A stretch of 64,000 nt of DNA from Venturia oleaginea (taxonomy: Eukaryota; Ascomycota; Dothideomycetes; Venturiales; Venturiaceae): contig JABMLP010000016.1 in the NCBI GenBank assembly GCA_013176395.1, forward strand, positions 868,001 through 932,000. The letters run 5' to 3'. The position numbers and the translations under genes are program-made. Each line of letters opens with the position of its first letter. The stretch's first letter is position 1. Positions 11,065-21,790 of this stretch are shown here, piece by piece. A model generated the notes under the pieces. It ran no database searches. It saw only the letters and a list, made by a program, of their open reading frames with translations, and was not told the origin of the DNA.

Positions 11065-13233
11065 TCAAGCAGCGGCTCGCGCACCACCGCGGCCCTTGCC
11101 GCCTTTGCGAACAGCTGCGACGGTACTCCAGCCGTCGTCTTCGACCTTCTCGCCAACCTTTGGTGACGCCGGTGCCTTCGGTGTGGAGCCTCCGCGCCTC
11201 CATGCTCCCTGGTCGTTCTTTGGGCCCTTTGGTGGTTCACGGATAAACTCTTTGGGTTTGGCAGCCTCTCCGTTCGCTGATGCATCGGCGGCCTCTGAGC
11301 CCTCATCTCCGGTATCTTTGTCTCCGGCGTCATCATGTTGCAGGATTGAGAAGCTAGGCTTTGGAGCGTCTCCGTTCTCCTTCTTCTCGCCCTCTGCTTT
11401 CCCGTTTTCTAACCCTTCCTGCTTCTCGGCCTTCTGGGCTGCAACCTTTGCCGCGCGAGCTTTGTCGTCAGCTTCCTTCTTTTCACGAATTGCAATCTGT
11501 CTCCTTTCTTCGACCTCCCGTTCGCGAGTAGCGGTGTCAACGGCACGAGCGGCGCCGAATGGACTGGCCTTGGCATCCGACGAGGCAGATGCCTGAGCTG
11601 GCTGTGCTTCAGAAACCGTGCGCTTGGCGAGATTCAGCCTTGGTCGTTGTGCAGGTGCAGCTGCCTGTGCGGGCGAGGATGGAGCGCTGGGCTCAGGAGT
11701 GGGTGTGTCTGACTTGACTGGTGCATCGGGTCTCATCTTGGACCGCCATTGGTTGTCCATCTCGGCAGCTGTTGGAGCGCGGTCGACCTGCGGTCTCTCT
11801 CTTGGTGGTCGAGATCCTCCTTCTTGGGAGCCGGCAGTCTCTGAACGAGCTTGTCCTTCGCCCCAAGCGGCTTCGTTCCGGCGTTCGCGAGGAGCATCGT
11901 TGTTGCGTGGTCGGCCTTCACGCACGGGAGCAGCACCTGGAGCAGCACCTGGAGCAGCACCGGGAACAGGGGAGAGTGGGCCTCTTCGTTCCCAGGACAT
12001 GTTGCTCATGTCTCGTGGTGGAGCACGATCGCCTTCAGGGGCGAAATTGGCGCCACGACGGCTGCCACCGCGTTCCATACTAGGAGCAGCTTCGTATCCA
12101 CCACCGCCGAATCCGCCAGTTCGCTCGGAAACTCGTCGCTGGTTTTGTTCACGGGGAAGGTCTGGCAATGGGCCCCTGCGTGTCCAGTCAACTTCACGAC
12201 CTCCGTCTTCTCGACCCTTGGCTGTTATACTGTCAGTACTATTTAGTGATGCGATTGAATGAAAACGCACGTGGATCAGCGACACTGATGCGAATGCCTC
12301 GTCCTTGGAAAGGCGTGCCATTCAGTTCAAGCGCTTTCTTGAGACCATCGAGGGATCCAAACTCGACGTAGCCGAAGCCCTTGGGCTTGCGATCTAGCTT
12401 GTCCTCGACAATACGGATGCTTGTGACCTCGCAGCCGGCGAAGAAATCGTCGATATCACCATTCGTGGCGTCGAAAGGGAGGTTGCCTAGATGGGAGGTA
12501 TACGGAGGTTTCGTAGGAAGTGGGAGTTCTTCACGAGTAGTGAAGGCACGCTCGCCGCCGGCTGGAAAAACGGTTAGATTACAATTCGAGCAACCTGATT
12601 TTGGCAACTCACTGAATCCTCCTCCACTGCTGCCGCCGCCGAAGGCGCCTGCTGAGCTGAAGGCACGGCGATCACCACCTCCATATCCAGTTTGTCCACC
12701 TAAATTGTTAGTCGCTGTTCGGGCGATTTCGTGAGGCAATTCTTACCAGCTAGAACTGGTTAGTTGTACTCAGACATGTCGAAGCTGTTGGTGACTTACA
12801 TGGAATTGGCGCATCCTCCATTTCGTCTGCCCACGATCCTAGCGCTGTCCATTGTCAGTATGCGCACTCAATGCAAGGGGAGAGAATGTGCGGCGTGTGG
12901 GGGAGGCTGATAAATTTTGCCCCATGAACATGCCCATGCCCATTCTTGCGGCCTCAGCAGTCCGTCCCAGTGTCCGCATATTTTTTGTCTGACTGAGGAG
13001 GCCGTCGGTCGCTCGGGGGAGGTGAAATGAGCGACGGCAAAGAATAATTCGCTCACTTTGATCGCCTAGGAAGTCCCCCAGGGACATTTTTTCCGACTTC
13101 TTCTTTGGACCTACGAGAGGGTATGTCAGTATACTGCAGTCATTTGCATGGCCAGGCGAGGTGGAGAGTGCTTCATTGTCCTCCACACTCATTTTGCCCA
13201 GCCGGCATTCGGGAAAGTAAGTCTCGTACCCAT
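11065..13233 (-). CDS. TIF3: Translation initiation factor eIF4B
   Basis: Seven exons on the minus strand: 13233-13230, 13110-13057, 12844-12800, 12749-12747, 12699-12613, 12561-12271, 12221-11065, giving 546 residues. The first exon is only ATGG; splicing gives MGPKKKSEKMSLGDFLGDQ, the conserved eIF4B N-terminus, then LGSWADEMEDAPIP. A Gly-rich stretch (GGQTGYGGGDRRAFSS) leads to one RRM with RNP2 (HLGNLP) and RNP1 (KGFGYVEF). The long last exon is Arg/Pro/Glu-rich, with three tandem PGAA units, a charged helical block and a C-terminal DDGWSTV followed by a GKGRGG tail. The 3-nt fourth exon is the least sure part: without it the two flanking introns merge into one of 100 nt, still in frame. 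The protein stimulates eIF4A helicase during mRNA scanning in the cytoplasm. Confidence 0.9.
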
Positions 13234-13583
13234 GATTGCGGTGGGCAAGTCAACGCGCTCTCAGGTTGCGCGTTGTCGGTGGCTTGTCGTAGAGGTTTCT
13301 GAGCCTCTACTGTATGATTGATAAATAGGGATGTGTGTGGTGGCTAAGGTCTTTGGTGGTGGGCGTGTGGAAGTTGGATGGTTGTGGAGTTTAGTTCTGG
13401 GTTTAGTTTCTCAGAAGCGGCGGGAGACTTCACGAAGCGACCACAAATTAATCGAGGAACACTTCACTCCCTTCCACCTTCAACTCCACCGTCAAATTCA
13501 TTACAGGATCATATCTCGTGCAAAGTAGTTACAACACGTGCAGTATGAGAAACTCGTGAACAAGTATCCATTTCAGTGCTTCG
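13234..13583. promoter_or_regulatory. Divergent promoter between eIF4B and Tim17-like gene
   Basis: A 350-bp gap separates two start codons facing away from each other, so both promoters must lie here. The side near 13460-13500 is C/T-rich (CACTTCACTCCCTTCCACC), as is common before fungal starts. I see no clear TATA box. Confidence 0.6.
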
Positions 13584-14367
13584 ATGGCTACCGTAGGAAA
13601 AGGCCGCTCGGAAGAGGGCACCGAGTATGCGCTACCGGGACCCTTGGCTGCCAGTGCCGTTTCCGGTGAGTAACTTCAATTATCAATTCCCGCATACGTT
13701 GCTCGACTGACCCAGTTCAGGTGGAATCGGTCTCCTCTGGGGTGGCACTGCCTCGATTCTTCAGCCATCCCAACAACCTGGAGTTCGACCGAGTGTGATT
13801 GTAGCCAAGTTTGGCATTGAAGGTGCTCTGCTTGGAGGTGCCTTTTCGGGTAGGCGAATCTTCGACGAGACAGCCTAGACCTGGTTTGATGATTCTTCCT
13901 AGGCATTCGATGGGCTCTTCTCGAAACCCGTGACAAAGATGAGATCACGCCGAGTACAAGGGTGTATTGCAGTTCGATTGCAGGTGGTCTCTCAGCTGCT
14001 TTGACAGGCACTGTCATGCGTAAGAGGTTGAAATCAAGTCTTAAACGATTGCTGATAGAATTTAGGACTGAGACCCACAGTGCTGGGAGTGCTTGGTGGC
14101 ACATTGGTCGGATATGTTGGTCAGAAGGGTTACAATTCCCTGGACCGGAAAAACACACAAGCCATTACGATGCCAGTCGCGCCCAAAGAACCGCTATGGC
14201 GTCGAATTGTCAATTCCAAATACAGCCCAATGTCAGTTCTCACGAACAAGCAATATGAGGAGATTCTGCAAGAGAAGCTCCTTCGCGTTGATACCGAAAT
14301 CGCAATCATCGACGACGACATAGCAAAGTTGCGGAAAGAAAGCACAGTAGAGAAATCCAACTCTTGA
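13584..14367 (+). CDS. Tim17/NDUFA11-like mitochondrial membrane protein
   Basis: Four exons, 13584-13665, 13721-13849, 13903-14019 and 14066-14367, give 209 residues. The introns are 55, 53 and 46 nt with normal GT-AG ends. The middle carries three or four small-residue-rich membrane segments: GGIGLLWGGTASIL, then FGIEGALLGGAFSGI, SSIAGGLSAALTGTVM and VLGVLGGTLVGYVGQKGY. The Gly-rich helices are those of the Tim17/22/23 superfamily, which includes import subunits and the complex I subunit NDUFA11. The C-terminus is a soluble charged tail. Family membership is judged from glycine spacing only, so I cannot tell an import channel from a complex I subunit. Confidence 0.75.
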
Positions 14368-14627
14368 TCTATATCGAGTCTACTTATCGGAATACCCTGG
14401 CATGGCTCCTTCGTCACCTACTCTTTGGCGTCAATTTGAATCCAATGGTTGTCCCGTCACAGTATGTGACAGGGTGTTCAGGTTCATGGTTCTGATCACC
14501 GTACTAATTTTTTACGGACGTCCTTGCTCATGTCTCTTGGAGTGCCCAGGCTAGCTTCTAGACAGTACATCGCTTGCAATTGTGTTGTCGGCAGGCCACC
14601 TAATGCCGAATTCTCCGCAGTGAGCTT

Positions 14628-15285
14628 TCACTTGACGTACTCGATGTGAAAAACAGGCCGACCTTGGTTAACAAACGCGATATACTGCGAGCATTCTCCA
14701 TACATGGCTGCGCATTCTTCGTTGACGGCATACCGTTCGAAGCTCTGGACGCTGTGCTAGATCGCTTCTGCATTCTTAAGATCGATCGCCAGGCCGTGGC
14801 TATGAGTTTCTGGCGAGCTTCTTGATATGATTAATCGAATCTTGTTCAGTGAGCTTAGAGGCGAAATCGCAGCCTTTCCCACTCTTTGGGAGGCAAGCAC
14901 CAAGTTCGAAAACGTCTGGACTTCGAATATCAACCCACTGTTCGCATTGCCACTCCTTCATCACATCTCCATTGTCCACAGTACTGATCGAAGCATAGTC
15001 TGGGCGCCATGATTCCGAGCTTCCAGCGTTCATGTAGCAGATCACTTTATTTCCTCGGCCGTGCAATCTCTGAATCATATCTGCAGCGATGTCGAAAAAG
15101 TCAACATCGTATATGTCAGCGTCTACAGGCAACAAATCTGTGTATCTGTTGCGATCAAAACAGGAGCCCAAAATGATATGAAACTTGGCACCAACAGGAG
15201 CTTGCCGCATTCCTTGATCTTGGAGTAAAATATCGGTGCTCGTCTTCGGAATCGCTTCGGCATAATCTCGTCGTCGCTTCAGACC
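14628..15285 (-). pseudogene. Decayed GH114 endo-alpha-1,4-polygalactosaminidase
   Basis: The minus strand encodes clear GH114 blocks: FDRNRYTDLLPVDADIYDVD, then GNKVICYMNAGSSESWRPDY and WVDIRSPDV. After GKGCDF the frame jumps directly to LTEQDSI, missing roughly 15-20 residues that in the family hold the acidic EPDN-type motif. About 17 codons later the reading must change frame near 14803 to continue SHGLAIDLKNAEAI. A TAG follows at 14757-14759, then the family's C-terminus resumes: FERYAVNEECAAMYGECSQY, ending HIEYVK. So there is an internal deletion, one frameshift and one stop. The 5' end is uncertain; a splice acceptor may lie at about 15285, and no signal peptide exon was found. Confidence 0.85.
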
Positions 15286-15291
15286 TACCGA

Positions 15292-15817
15292 CTACTCGGC
15301 CACCTGAGCCGCAATTTCATTGATAAAAAAGAGCTTGTTGGGGGGTCTTCCATCATAAGATAATAATCCTAAATTGCTGGCATTGTTCAAGGTCGAAGTT
15401 CCAGGTTTTTCTGAATCATTGAACTGGAGCAAGATGGCAATAATCGAACACTCATCTGGCGACGTAAACCATACACCCGGAGTGAGTGAGAAACTCATTG
15501 GCTACTGCTCTTGATAATGAAATGCTGGCGCTGGCAATCGAACCGAAGAACCTATGGAGCGCAAATCTGAAGGTAAGAGGGCTGGTCTTGCTTGTGCTTT
15601 CCAGCATTCTCTCCTGATGTAGTACCGAAGCTTTTGGCATTTGCAGCATGACCTCTTCTATACACAAAGTAGAACTCGACGAAGAACGACGAAGCCATGC
15701 TGAGGAGGCCTTGAGCGCCGGCTTCTGGTAATACCGCCGAGTATCCTCGAGTATTGCATAAAAAGTTGAACACATTCTCGAGCCAGAGATGAAGATATGG
15801 ACACAAGGAAAGAACAA
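15292..15817 (-). other. Coding-like segments in shifting frames, unidentified
   Basis: Three overlapping minus-strand frames read like protein in turn. One at 15552-15806 contains HLWLENVFNFLCNTRGYSAV and GLLSMASSFFVEFYFVYRRG. One ending near 15452 contains SIASASISLSRAVANEF. One at 15292-15498 ends NKLFFINEIAAQVAE. The order suggests one decayed gene or several short exons upstream of the GH114 relic, but I do not recognise the family. Confidence 0.3.
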
Positions 15818-16179
15818 TAGGATCCCCAGTTCGGTATGTCTTAGACCAGTTTTGGGGGGGGTTTGGGGTAACCTTTAAGCCTTTCTATCGAACCAACAAG
15901 TAGCAAGCTCCGCTGGCCCATCAGCTGGACCCTTACAGCCACGCTTGCCGTCACATAAACAGGTTTTGACCTCCATTGTCGACTTACACGTGTCGATTCC
16001 GTACGTATTAGCAATATGCAAGGAGCTGGCCGCTTCACAGGCTTTCATCATTACCCGGGAGAGGTGTTCGACTATTAAAAGTGCACCGTGGAGCCTCGTG
16101 ACCACTTGCCTGACTCTGAGGCGAGCATCGTCAACACTGACCCGGCCAGCTCAACAAACACAACCGCGAGATCGGGTCA

Positions 16180-16187
16180 ATATATAC
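16180..16187 (+). promoter_or_regulatory. TATA box of the secreted-protein gene
   Basis: ATATATAC stands about 125 bp before the start codon at 16308 and is followed by a C/T-rich leader (CACCTCTCGCTCCTTCCTCC), a normal arrangement for a strongly expressed fungal gene. Confidence 0.55.
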
Positions 16188-16307
16188 TCCACCTCTCGCT
16201 CCTTCCTCCATTCCTTGCTCATCTCCACAACTCTCTCACATATCCACACTCACAACCCAAAAAATAATCGTCAACTAAGTTAAATCGCTACCAAGACCAC
16301 GCTCACG

Positions 16308-16975
16308 ATGCGCTTCATATTCCCAACCGTCCTCGCCTTGGCCATGGCCACCGTCGGAGTCATAGCCTCTCCCATTGCAGAGTCAGTCCCCACCGTAGCC
16401 ACCGAAGGCCTCCACAAGGCCAAGATCACCGAGTACAAGCGCCAGGGCGGTGATCTCGAAGCCCAGTATTGGCACTTCGTAGAGGAGTGGACCGGAGATC
16501 ACTGGTAAGTCACTCTCCTCGGCTCCTCCCAACCCAAACGGGCTCCAACAAAACCAAACGGACTCCAACAAAATCAAACCAGCCCAGCCGCAGTATAACT
16601 AACAACACGACTCAGCGCCGGAGACCTCGTCGCCAACCACGAGGGCGCCTTCGTCTTCGACGTCCCTATGAGCGATCGTACACACTCTATCTGGTTCTAC
16701 AACGGCGCCCACCATTGGAACGGCTTCGAGCGCTACTCCCAATCTCCTACAGGAGGTTTCTGTAGAGGTGCGTTCCCACTTCTCCTCTCTTCTTAGTGTT
16801 CTCTTTTCTCTCTTTGCGACGTTTGGGGTGGCATGGTTCTTACTAATGCGTTTTAGGCAAGGACTACGGTGAGCTCAAGGGCGATCCTAGGGTTCCTGGG
16901 AATCCGGGTACTGGATGCTATACGCTGAATAGTAATGGACATGTTGTTAAGTGTATTGCTTGGTATACTAGTTAG
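16308..16975 (+). CDS. Small secreted four-cysteine protein
   Basis: Three exons, 16308-16504, 16616-16767 and 16857-16975, give 155 residues. Residues 1-20 (MRFIFPTVLALAMATVGVIA) form a signal peptide. A KR dipeptide at 44-45 is placed like a Kex2 site, leaving a mature chain that starts QGGDLEAQYWHF. The mature part has four cysteines, enough for two disulfides, and is rich in Trp, Tyr, His and Gly. No enzyme motif is seen. Intron 1 contains two copies of a 20-bp unit (16536-16575). Such proteins are often effector candidates or small antimicrobial or cell-wall proteins; nothing here decides which. Confidence 0.8.
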
Positions 16976-17709
16976 TGGTTGAGGAGGAGCTGGCGATGAT
17001 GGCTTGGTGATGGGTGGGTGACTGATTTGTAGCGATGAGTTCGGAGTTTGGGGGTTGATTCATTGATATAATATGGCGTTCTACGGGTGCCTATATTCAC
17101 AAAAGTAGGCTGGCTCTGACTTATGTATCAGAGGATGGGACGGGCTTGGTTGATACTGATTGCTGTGTACCAACCCATTATTTTCATATCTCGGGGGTAG
17201 AAAGTGAATGGAAATCGAATTCATAAAAGTTGTAGTAACATAACCAAAGATGGATTGACTATTTCATCGATACATTCCTTCTACATGACTCGGTGTTGAC
17301 TTTGCTTATCTGACGATCCACAGCGACTGTTCTCCAGCCAAATGTGAGCAATGCAGTGACCTGGACTTCGTCAAAAAATAACAATAGATTAAGTCGCCTT
17401 GCCAAACATGATTCCTTTGCTTCCTGATTGTCGCCGAGCAACGGTGAACTCAATACTACTCAAAAGGTAGAGCCACCTACAAAACAAGATGCGGCTTCTG
17501 CAATGATGTCGTGCGTGATAAGCAACCCACCAGTCTCCAGATCATTCAATGTAAATGTGAGTAGAAACAGGTACATCACCTAAGACTATTTTACATGATT
17601 ATATCCTTTCACGAAGCTCTTCTTCCACAAACCTCCCATCGCTTTTCAAACGAACCCATCAACAGATCCTCACGCCCACCGCCACCATCTCAAGAAATCT
17701 GGCTTGGGT
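16976..17709. other. Intergenic
   Basis: This is the 3' flank of the secreted-protein gene and of the RTA1 relic. No gene seen. Confidence 0.6.
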
Positions 17710-18380
17710 TTAGCTGATACGAGACTCCATTTTCTGCCTTATGTTCAACTTATTCCTCCTATCGATCATCTCAATATCAACAGTCTTAAACTCTCCCTCC
17801 TTTGTCCGTTCATTAATGTGACTCGGATGCCACATCGCAAACAACGTCATCAAAAACCAACAGATGAACCTCGCTTTACAACAACGGTCCATCCTGTCCC
17901 ATAACGTGCTCAATGATTCGGAACATGAAGCAGGCTAGGCTGAGCATGCTAGTGCTATAGAAGATAGTGAGGTGTTTTTGCCACGGGATTATTGAGGATG
18001 AGAGAAGGAGGGAGATGCGGTAGTAGAATATTGAGTCGGCGAGGAAGAAGAAGGTGAAGAAGAGGACTTGAAAGAGTAGGCCGCCTACAATTACTCCTTC
18101 TCCTGTTTTGATGTTGGGGAGGATTTTAGCTGTTGCTAGGATAACGGCGCCTGGAGTTCATGAGGTCAGCATTGCCATAGCTTTGGTAGAGATGAATTGG
18201 GCTTACCTCCGCTTTGCATGAAGAAGGACAGCATCTCTCCTGTCACAAAGATTGTTGTGAGCGACTTGACCTCGTTGATAGAGTGATTGCTCCGTCGACG
18301 AGTTGGATCATTCGAGCGAGGACCATGTCGATTGAGATGGCGAATATGGCAGGTGTATGGTTCCAAGGTCCGGCTGGGAG
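17710..18380 (-). pseudogene. RTA1-like lipid-translocating exporter, broken
   Basis: The minus strand holds the C-terminal half of an RTA1-like seven-helix protein. APAIFAISIDMVLARMIQLV and DG lie near 18290-18360. A frameshift at about 18260-18285 is needed to reach TTIFVTGEMLSFFMQSGG. An intron (GTAAGC to CCAG, about 18150-18210) joins to GAVILATAKILPNIKTGEG, then helices FFTFFFLADSIFYYRI and RIIEHVMGQDG. A TAA at 17876-17878 interrupts the next conserved block, and another frame change is needed for LFAMWHPSHIN. The N-terminal helices are missing, so this is a 5'-truncated pseudogene. Intact members are membrane proteins linked to resistance to toxic compounds. Confidence 0.85.
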
Positions 18381-19364
18381 TTTCCTAACTCGACATCGCT
18401 CTTCCGATCTAGCCAATTGTCTCGCCTGTCAAAGTCAATTTCGTATTCGCGTGAACAAGGAGGCAATAACATGCTCACGGTGGCCACCAACTAGAAACGT
18501 TTTTAAATACCATGTTCATTTTTGTATTAACTTGGAAGTATGGTAGAGTGTGACACTCCCAAAGTGGAGAGGTTGTAGTGATATACTTAGAAATCGCTAT
18601 AAAAATCGCTCATGCCGGCGCTCGGGGACAGCCTTGTAAGGAAGGATCGGTACAATGCAAAACGCTTCGAAGACTTCTAAAATGTGATCGCTGAAAGATG
18701 GAAGGACCAAGTTGTTCGTGATTGGAAATGAAGCTCAGAACAATGAGTGTCGATATTTCACCAGATTGGCGGCCTCGATATGGGTAGCGAAATCAATGTC
18801 TTCCACAAAAACCATGCTCTTGGCCCATTTGCTTGCATTGAGAAATACGAGAGGGGATTCTTCGCTATCGCAACTCTGTACGAGATGATACGAAGAGAGC
18901 CAAAATGGTGGCATAAGGCCCAGCGGGTCGAGGCCTTAGAATGAAAGCGGCCCTAGGCAGCGTCATGCAAAGCTGCTGCAAAACTGTTTTGTTAAGTCAT
19001 GTGTACGAGTCCGAGATTTTTGAAGGGCCTGTTGGCTTGGATTTGAAGTCGGTAAAACCTGGCGCCTCCGACATAAGTCGTTGCCAGGAGCTCATAAGGC
19101 GCGTAGTGTCTACCGGGAAAGCTTCTTCAACAATCAGCGCAGCCAATGTGGCGTCATGCGAATAGCAGCATAGTTTCTTACAATTTAGGGCGACCAATAC
19201 AAAAGCTCAATCGTTGTTCCGCGTGTACATAAAGTCGACGTTCTTGTTGTTTTTGAGCAATGCCAATGACCAGAACTGCTGTACCTATCGGATCGATCAA
19301 CAGTTCCAGGCAAAGGCAATGCTCGTAGTTTATCGGTCTCGATGTGAGATTGAGGGTGTACAGA
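18381..19364. other. Intergenic, about 1 kb
   Basis: Nothing recognisable is seen. It lies between the truncated end of the RTA1 relic and the 3' end of the Zn2Cys6 regulator gene. Confidence 0.5.
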
Positions 19365-20846
19365 TCACTCCGGAATCCCTCCCACTTCCTGAATAGGCCA
19401 TCGGATCCAGGTTCGATGATTGTAATCGAGATTTCGGTAGACCGTCGCGACAATATGGCGGCTGAATCCCTCCATCCACCAAACGCTCGAGAACGAATGC
19501 GTCAACACTGCGAAGTAAGCCAGAATGCTCAAGGCAGCAGGCTTCTTCTCTTTCAGAAGTTGTATATAATCATCCTCAATGCACCAAAGCCAGCGAATGG
19601 CATCCCCAAGGTCGGGCCTCGTCTGACTATAGACCACAGCAAAGCACTTCCGAAGCTCATCAATGGTTGAATTGTATAAAGCAAGGGTTGCTTCATCCAG
19701 ACCTGAGTCGAGGATATGTTGGCGTAAGGATGCTGTGACATCATTCTCCAGAGTAGCTTTATCGCGAAGCTTTCCTCGAGCGATTCCAGATTGAAACATG
19801 GGCCCGAAGGGACTGTTCAGCAGTGTATCGGATGACGAGTCGAGGATGTGACGGCATCCACGGACGATAACGAACCAGTCGGCTTCTCCCTTTTCTCCTA
19901 CAATCACAAAGTCGCCAAAATTTCGAGGTCTTGCTGTCGCAAACACGCAGCAGAGTGAGGAGAATACCCATATCGGTACGCAACTTTTCTCGTCCATCAA
20001 TTTTAGAATCCCTAATTTCACGCAGGCTGGTTAGTTCCATTCCCGTAGTCAATGGTTGAAAGATTAAAGGTGCCAACCAGTCAAAGCCCTTCAAGGTGAG
20101 ATTGATATCGATACATTTCTGACGACATGGAAGCATCGAATCTCTAAGAATTTATCGATGTCGATGTACAGCTGAGGGGCAAGACTTGAGAATACCCTTA
20201 GAAAGAAAGAAATGAACAAGCCTACCTGATGCTATTCTCAGTCCCTCCTCATGATGAGCTTTGGCATGGAACAAGTAGTACTCTCGTCGATCCTGTCGCA
20301 AATAAGCAAGATGAAGCGCAGATACAGCCATAATTCCATGCATCACAAACGGGTGAGAGAAAGCAAACTTGGGTGCTTCGATTCGATATCCCTCCCGGGT
20401 GTCAACAGACAACGTGTAGCAAGTGCTGGTGGTCCAATTATGGAGAAGTTCCAACTGGAGCATATCAAAAGGCTGGACATTGGGCTGCGCGCTAGGCAGA
20501 ATATTTGGTTGAGAAGCGGTATTGATGTATGGTGCGGAGCTTGGTGTATATGGGGCATGTGGGGGAAGAGCGTGTGGAGTAGAAGCCACTGGACTTGCTG
20601 TATGTGAAGCCGATCTCGCTGGAGACGCAAGAGCGCTAGCAGGGCCGATTGGCAGATAGACGCATGGAGTGTATCTCCTGGTACAATTCGTACAACTTGG
20701 CCTCAGCTCGTCGCACTGTAGAAAAAGACTTGTCAATGATTGTTGGTGTCAGTTGATGGACGGAGAATGCATACCTTTACTTTACGTTGCTTGCAACTCA
20801 CGCAGCCCGTCCTGGTCTTCCGATGCGATTTACGAGATGTGCTCAT
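19365..20846 (-). CDS. Zn2Cys6 transcription factor
   Basis: Three exons, 20846-20775, 20715-20226 and 20011-19365, give 402 residues. Exon 1 starts MSTSRKSHRKTRTGC. Splicing at an AAG/TGC junction completes the binuclear zinc cluster, with cysteines in GCVSCKQRKVKC and CTNCTRRYTPC. A Pro/Ser/Ala linker is followed by the helical middle region (PFVMHGIMAVSALHLAYLR) and HHEEGLRIASG. The second intron is long (214 nt), but its acceptor with GGAACTAACC branch restores the family reading DEKSCVPIWVFSSLCCVFA, followed by ARPRNFGDF. This looks like the Upc2-like group of short fungal regulators, which bind DNA in the nucleus. The target genes cannot be told; the neighbours give no pathway. Confidence 0.9.
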
Positions 20847-21319
20847 GTTGACCAAATGGGAATGAGATGTTGATGAGAGATTGCGACGATACGAGAGCGA
20901 GCGAGGTCTGTGACTTTGAGGAGTGCGTGGCTTGCTTACAAAGAAGATTTAAATGGGCGAAGCAGGCGCAGCAGCCAATCGGGGACCCGAACGGCTCGTA
21001 CAGCCTCGGATAGAGAGGAAGATCGACAACTAACTCAATCAAGGTCTTCTATTCCTATCAATTCGAAACCAATAGAATTTAACTCCAAGAGAACATTATA
21101 CTATTTCTTGAAGACTGGGGGACGCAAAAAGGCAGACGCCACTGCGATCTGGCCAACGCCCTGGAAAAATATCGCGAACTGGGTCTATCGTGCTTCGACA
21201 TCGTCAGATCACAGCCCACGCCTCTACACGATTTGAGACTTTCATGCCAAACCTATTCCGGAAAAAGGATATTTACAAGTATTTACTGACTGGCGACTGT
21301 TCACGATATCATCTCATTG
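20847..21319. other. Promoter region of the Zn2Cys6 gene
   Basis: This lies between the regulator start and the stop of the F-box gene. No gene seen. Confidence 0.5.
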
Positions 21320-21790
21320 CTAAGCCTCGCCCATCCTCAGATGTCTAAGATTTGGGAAGCGTGGCAAGGCGTTGGCAAGGGTTAAGGTTGCGAATCCACC
21401 AGCCAGGAGGTTTGCCTGGTCAGTGACGACCTCATGACGGGTTGGACGAATACATGTCGCGGCGATGACAAATTCCTCGAATTCTCCTTCGATGATTTCT
21501 GGAAAGTAGTGGGTAGCTACGACGATCTTACGGACAGCAGATGCGATGGATCTATACTTTGAGATAGCTGCCAGCGTCTCCAAGGACTGCCTTTCCATCC
21601 ATACTTGTTGCACAGCAAAGTATCGCTCCTTTAACAACCTAAACGTCTTCTGTTGTACGTCGCGACAGGAGAGTCGAAAGTCCAAAAGGTCGTCTTCCAG
21701 GTTCGACGCAATGTGCTCGATGATTTCGACCGGCAGATGGGGTAGAGAGGCTGTTCGGTTCCGAGTCCCCTGTTCGGACGGTGCGGCCAT
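21320..21790 (-). CDS. Short F-box protein
   Basis: Single frame of 156 codons starting at ATG 21790 (MAAPSEQGTRNRTASLPHLP). The F-box occupies about residues 14-55: LPHLPVEIIEHIASNLEDDL, then DFRLSCRDVQQKTF. The rest is a helical region without leucine-rich or other repeats, ending NLRHLRMGEA. Fungal F-box proteins of this style usually exceed 350 residues, and the C-terminal phrase FPNLRHLRM normally leads into further leucine-rich repeats. This copy may therefore be truncated. It would bind Skp1 in an SCF ubiquitin ligase. Confidence 0.7.
   Translation of the reverse strand: MAAPSEQGTRNRTASLPHLPVEIIEHIASNLEDDLLDFRLSCRDVQQKTFRLLKERYFAVQQVWMERQSLETLAAISKYRSIASAVRKIVVATHYFPEIIEGEFEEFVIAATCIRPTRHEVVTDQANLLAGGFATLTLANALPRFPNLRHLRMGEA

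Noticed and set aside
11618..12262. Long plus-strand frames opposite eIF4B
   Set aside because: Shadow of the G/C-rich last exon; the minus strand carries the clear RRM protein.
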